Shown one piece after another: positions 62,387 through 64,000 of a DNA stretch of 64,000 bases (position 1 is the stretch's first letter; the number at the start of each line of letters is the position of its first letter). The position numbers were made by a program, and so were the translations under genes. Under the pieces are notes generated by a model. It ran no database searches, was not told the DNA's origin, and saw only the letters and a list, made by a program, of their open reading frames with translations. The DNA comes from Kordia jejudonensis (GTDB taxonomy: Bacteria > Bacteroidota > Bacteroidia > Flavobacteriales > Flavobacteriaceae), in contig NZ_LBMG01000005.1 of the NCBI RefSeq assembly GCF_001005315.1, positions 62,001 to 126,000 on the forward strand, in the 5' to 3' direction.

Positions 62387-62544
62387 TTTAAACTATACAC
62401 TCCAATTCGAAAGTCTTTGAAAGTTCAATAGTATCGTCAAATTGAGTGAATTTGTGGAGCACATTTGTGTCGAGATCCATCAGGAGGAAGCACTTTGATT
62501 CAAAATTTCTGTAGTTCTACAATAAGTAAAAACAAGCAACTAAG

Positions 62545-62949
62545 TTACCGTCGCGTCACTGTTTCTTCCTTGAAGGTTGTAATGTTTAGTACACCGCTTT
62601 TTTCATTTACTTGATAATAAATGATTGCTTCTTCAATGTCAGTTTCAGCATCTGAACTTGTATAATTACCTTCATTTAAAGCAGCAGTAAGTATGTAGTT
62701 TTTATTGTTTTTTCTTTTCGATAGGTAATGATTCACTTTGTATGCTTTGCGATGGTCATAAATTAAAACACTATCGACACGAAGGTCGATAGCGTTTAAC
62801 AGTGTTATCTCAAAAAGATAGTTAGTGTACGGCTTGGTCATATGTGTGCCTTGTACAATGGTTTGCTTCGTTGAAGATAGTAGCTTGATACCTTCATCAC
62901 ACGCCATTATATTGAGCGTTAGCACACATAATAGTAAGAACCGTTTCAT
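62545..62949 (-). CDS. Putative lipoprotein, unknown
   Basis: The 134-residue protein has a signal MKRFLLLCVLTLNIMACDEG with lipobox IMAC (C17). The mature domain (YTNYLFEITLLNAIDLRVDS, YHLSKRK-like basic stretch, NEKSGVLNITTFKEETVTRR) appears beta-rich and is not a family I recognise. Its start codon overlaps the stop of the larger T9SS cargo gene by one base (TAATG), so it is likely translated from the same mRNA and may act with that exported protein. Confidence 0.62.
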   Translation of the reverse strand: MKRFLLLCVLTLNIMACDEGIKLLSSTKQTIVQGTHMTKPYTNYLFEITLLNAIDLRVDSVLIYDHRKAYKVNHYLSKRKNNKNYILTAALNEGNYTSSDAETDIEEAIIYYQVNEKSGVLNITTFKEETVTRR

Positions 62950-64000
62950 TAATTAACAACAATTTTCTTTGTAATACTTTTTCCGTTATTGGTAACTTTT
63001 ACCATGTATAAACCTTTTGCAAAACCATTTAAATTTATGGTTTCTTCGTTTGCGGTGGTGTTTATTTCTTTAACAACCGAGCCAATTAAGTTATATACCA
63101 AAATGTTTGTATTTCCAGCTATATCTTGCAAAGACAAGGTGAATTTTTTGTTTACTGTTGGATTTGGATAGATCGTAACAGAATTTTGTGGCAATTCGTT
63201 TTCTCCAACAGAAAGTGAAGCTTCGTCCACAGCAACTTCCCAAACGCCACGTCCGTACGTAGCTGCTCTTAGTTTATTTGTTGCATAGTGAATTTCGACA
63301 TCGTATACAATTACGTTTGGCAATCCTTGTCCTAAACGTTCCCAATCGCCAGCAGTATCTGTTCTGTAGTATACACCTAAATCTGTTGCTAAGAATAATT
63401 CTCCATCGGTAGTTCCTGTTTTATAAATGATTTTGTGTGTCGGAATGTTTGGCAATGAACCTGTAATATTTGTAAAAGAAAAACCACTATTGGTAGATTT
63501 GTATACTTTTCCAGCTTGATAGCCTGAATATGCAATGTATATTTCTGCTGGATTGGTTGGATGTACTTCTATACTTTTTACGTTTCCAGCTTGTGGTAAA
63601 GAAATTGGCGTCCAAGAAGTTCCACCATTATTGGTTCTACGCACGCCGTTGGTTCCTGAAACATAAATTACATCAGGATCAGAAGGAGAAATTGAGATGA
63701 ACTCTATAGTTCCTACACCCGAATTAAGATTTACCCAATTGTCTCCACGATTTGTAGATCTGTACACATCGTTAAAACCACCAAAAATTGTAGTAGGCAC
63801 AGTTGGATGAATCTCTAATTCCCACACAAATGGTGCTCCAAAAGGCGTATTTACAAATTGTGAACTAGCAAATCCGTTAATTGTTCTAAACATTGTTCCT
63901 GCCTGACTACATGTCCAAGCAATATCACTATTTGAATAATCCCATAATCCTTCTACACCGTCACTTCCAGGATTTCTTCCAATCCAGTCATTTCCGTCAT
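62949..64000 (-). CDS. T9SS-secreted sortilin/BNR-repeat protein (partial, 5' end outside window)
   Basis: The frame is open through the right edge of the window. At least 350 residues of the C-terminal part are visible; the internal ATG at 63893 is not the true start, since upstream codons read GRNPGSDGVEGLWDYSNSD. Repeats of the BNR/sortilin type (DVYRSTNRGDNWVNLNSGVG, VRRTNNGGTSWTPISL, KVYKSTNSGFSFTNITGSLP, GVYYRTDTAGDWERLGQGLP) point to a beta-propeller. The last ~80 residues are a type A sorting domain (SVTIYPNPTVNKKFTL, LNGFAKGLYMVKVTNNGKSI, KKIVVN), which directs type IX secretion and surface attachment. It may be an exported hydrolase or adhesin. Confidence 0.88.
   Translation of the reverse strand, partial: DGNDWIGRNPGSDGVEGLWDYSNSDIAWTCSQAGTMFRTINGFASSQFVNTPFGAPFVWELEIHPTVPTTIFGGFNDVYRSTNRGDNWVNLNSGVGTIEFISISPSDPDVIYVSGTNGVRRTNNGGTSWTPISLPQAGNVKSIEVHPTNPAEIYIAYSGYQAGKVYKSTNSGFSFTNITGSLPNIPTHKIIYKTGTTDGELFLATDLGVYYRTDTAGDWERLGQGLPNVIVYDVEIHYATNKLRAATYGRGVWEVAVDEASLSVGENELPQNSVTIYPNPTVNKKFTLSLQDIAGNTNILVYNLIGSVVKEINTTANEETINLNGFAKGLYMVKVTNNGKSITKKIVVN

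Noticed and set aside
1-64000. tRNA, rRNA, riboswitch and insertion-sequence search by eye
   Set aside because: No cloverleaf with conserved T-loop sequence, no rRNA signature, no riboswitch core and no transposase or integrase motifs were found; small or diverged RNAs cannot be excluded without a covariance search.

Overview
The window is AT-rich chromosomal DNA from a member of the Bacteroidota, almost certainly Flavobacteriaceae. Supporting signs are a PorV/PorQ-family outer-membrane protein, a C-terminal type IX secretion (T9SS type A) sorting domain, many small MKK...C lipoproteins, a GIN/DUF2807 protein, TAnnTTTG-type promoters, a fused E1 alpha/beta dehydrogenase and a cyclophilin-FKBP fusion. 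A Kordia-like genus is my guess only. I saw no tRNA, rRNA, CRISPR array, integrase, transposase or intact mobile element.

Region 1 (1-21,450) is a surface-polysaccharide locus. Fourteen genes on the + strand from 84 to 17,281 are packed end to end, often with 1-16 nt overlaps, and look like one operon. They encode a CMP-sugar synthetase of the NeuA/PseF/LegF type, an asparagine-synthase-like protein, a GT-B-like protein, several family-4 and family-2 glycosyltransferases (one fused to an FkbM methyltransferase), polytopic proteins resembling lipid-linked sugar transferases, an O-antigen polymerase/ligase and a GINT1-like beta-propeller. Then come an opposing methyltransferase, a small membrane protein, a CapK/PaaK-like adenylate-forming enzyme and the initiating polyprenyl-phosphate sugar transferase.

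Region 2 (21,600-34,500) is envelope and housekeeping: a lipoprotein, a DUF4105 protein, the PorV/PorQ-family protein, phosphatidylserine synthase, LptB, an AhpD-like protein, TatC and a KdsD-type sugar-phosphate isomerase. Then come RecQ (apparently without its zinc cysteines) and a convergent two-component system (NarL-type regulator plus TPR histidine kinase).

Region 3 (34,500-48,200) holds the cyclophilin-FKBP fusion, a DinB/YfiT-like hydrolase, a thioredoxin-fold protein, CsaA, a secreted M14 metallopeptidase, YchF, and topoisomerase IV (parE, a small membrane-protein gene, parC).

Region 4 (48,200-64,000) opens with an unannotated 53-residue gene. It encodes a double-glycine leader peptide whose core has a regular C-x5-C-x5-C-x5-CC pattern, with its own promoter and terminator; I rate it the most interesting object here. 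It is followed by several unknown or envelope proteins, MutS2 without an Smr domain, Ung and small lipoproteins. A tightly coupled four-gene operon (SUI1-like factor, DUF1835 protein, nucleoside phosphorylase, leaderless periplasmic-binding-protein-like protein) comes next. The window ends with a 2OG-Fe(II) oxygenase, the fused E1 dehydrogenase, a lipoprotein and the C-terminal part of a T9SS-secreted repeat protein that runs off the edge.

A recurring theme is short degenerate repeats filling intergenic gaps. Three are arrays of a CCCAARA heptamer whose G-rich strand could form G-quadruplexes.
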